Made by a program: the position numbers and the translations under genes. A stretch of DNA of 64,000 bases from NCBI RefSeq assembly GCF_000021805.1, contig NC_011726.1, positions 3,504,097-3,568,096 on the forward strand, in the 5' to 3' direction. Below are positions 63,771-64,000 of this stretch, piece after piece. The notes under the pieces are model-generated. The model saw nothing but the letters and a program-made list of their open reading frames with translations, was not told the DNA's origin and made no database searches. The stretch's first letter is position 1. Every line of letters begins with the position of its first letter. The DNA is from Rippkaea orientalis PCC 8801 (lineage in GTDB: Bacteria; Cyanobacteriota; Cyanobacteriia; Cyanobacteriales; Microcystaceae).

Positions 63771-64000
63771 ATGAAATTAACTAGCTCCGCTTTTGAAAAC
63801 AACGCTAAAATCCCTTTTAAATATACCTGTGATGGACAAAATATTAACCCTCCTCTAAGGATTTCTGAGGTTCCTGATGAAGCGAAAAGTCTGGTTTTAA
63901 TTATGGATGATCCCGATGTTCCCAAACGACTGAAGGCTGACGGAATGTGGGATCATTGGATTGTTTTTAATATCCCACCCACTGTAACAGAAATTCCTGA
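63771..64000 (+). CDS. YbhB/YbcL (PEBP-like) family protein, N-terminal part
   Basis: From ATG 63771, behind AGGAG, the sequence reads [20 protein letters not shown], then [26 protein letters not shown] and DHWIVFNIP, typical of the bacterial phosphatidylethanolamine-binding-protein family (YbhB/YbcL, Raf kinase inhibitor-like). The DPD and HW residues line the ligand pocket in the family. About 76 codons are in the window; the rest lies beyond position 64000. The biological role of the bacterial members is uncertain. Confidence 0.93.
   Translation, partial: MKLTSSAFENNAKIPFKYTCDGQNINPPLRISEVPDEAKSLVLIMDDPDVPKRLKADGMWDHWIVFNIPPTVTEIP

Overview
The window looks like a chromosomal segment of a unicellular cyanobacterium with an AT-rich genome (Cyanothece/Rippkaea/Crocosphaera-like; genus inferred from gene style only). 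Evidence: photosystem I genes psaF and psaJ beside tsaD, a carotenoid desaturase of the CrtD type, 4-hydroxyphenylpyruvate dioxygenase, several protein families confined mostly to cyanobacteria (DUF2808, DUF2854, DUF4168, DUF6761, the cyanobacterial LpxB-related protein), many Uma2-family genes, and the palindrome GCGATCGC (HIP1) recurring through coding and intergenic DNA.

Layout. 1-9300: the 5' part of ddl on the minus strand, then a plus-strand surface-polysaccharide cluster (Wzt-type ABC ATPase, a methyltransferase-like protein, three GT4 glycosyltransferases, a WecG/TagA/CpsF glycosyltransferase). It is interrupted by a minus-strand one-piece MNT-HEPN (MntA-HepT-like) gene and by the decayed remains of a second MNT/HEPN module. 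9300-19220: tRNA-Arg(ACG), a small EamA-like transporter, a GNAT acetyltransferase, a pentapeptide membrane protein, a DUF29 pseudogene, a polyprenyl-phosphate sugar transferase, an AI-2E-type transporter, galT, a Uma2 gene and crtD. 19220-26220: a response regulator, DUF6761, the bolA-grxD pair, Uma2 genes (one broken), a secreted collagen-like protein, an IS4-type element sitting in a dead AAA-like gene, and DUF2808. 26430-39730: LpxB-related protein, two exported unknown proteins, a WbuB-like glycosyltransferase, a lipoprotein, a TPR protein, glycogen phosphorylase, a rhomboid protease and mtnA. 40149-42927: one insertion sequence nested inside another, both with recognisable ends and target duplications. 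42900-54060: an antitoxin-like gene whose end is supplied by the insertion sequence, psaF-psaJ, tsaD, an EgtD-like methyltransferase, a LysR regulator, a CHAT-FHA fusion protein, DUF4168, an amino-acid-type ABC ATPase, a GT-A-like protein and hpd. 54126-64000: glycogen debranching enzyme, Uma2, a Wzc-like protein with an altered Walker A motif, a prepilin-like protein, an alpha/beta hydrolase, ligA, a pentapeptide protein, and the start of a PEBP/YbhB-like gene.

How the genes fit together. Several loci contribute to surface glycans: the 0.9-9.3 kb cluster, the initiating sugar transferase at 12.4 kb, galT, the GT4 at 30 kb and the Wzc-like protein at 57-59 kb. glgP and the debranching enzyme serve glycogen breakdown. 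psaF/psaJ, crtD and hpd serve photosynthesis. The accessory layer is made of MNT-HEPN modules, Uma2 genes, insertion sequences and short heptamer repeats. I did not find an obviously new multi-gene system. The best candidates for a second look are the one-piece MNT-HEPN protein with its decayed neighbour, the CHAT-FHA protein, the Wzc-like protein lacking the Walker A lysine, and the nested insertion sequences.
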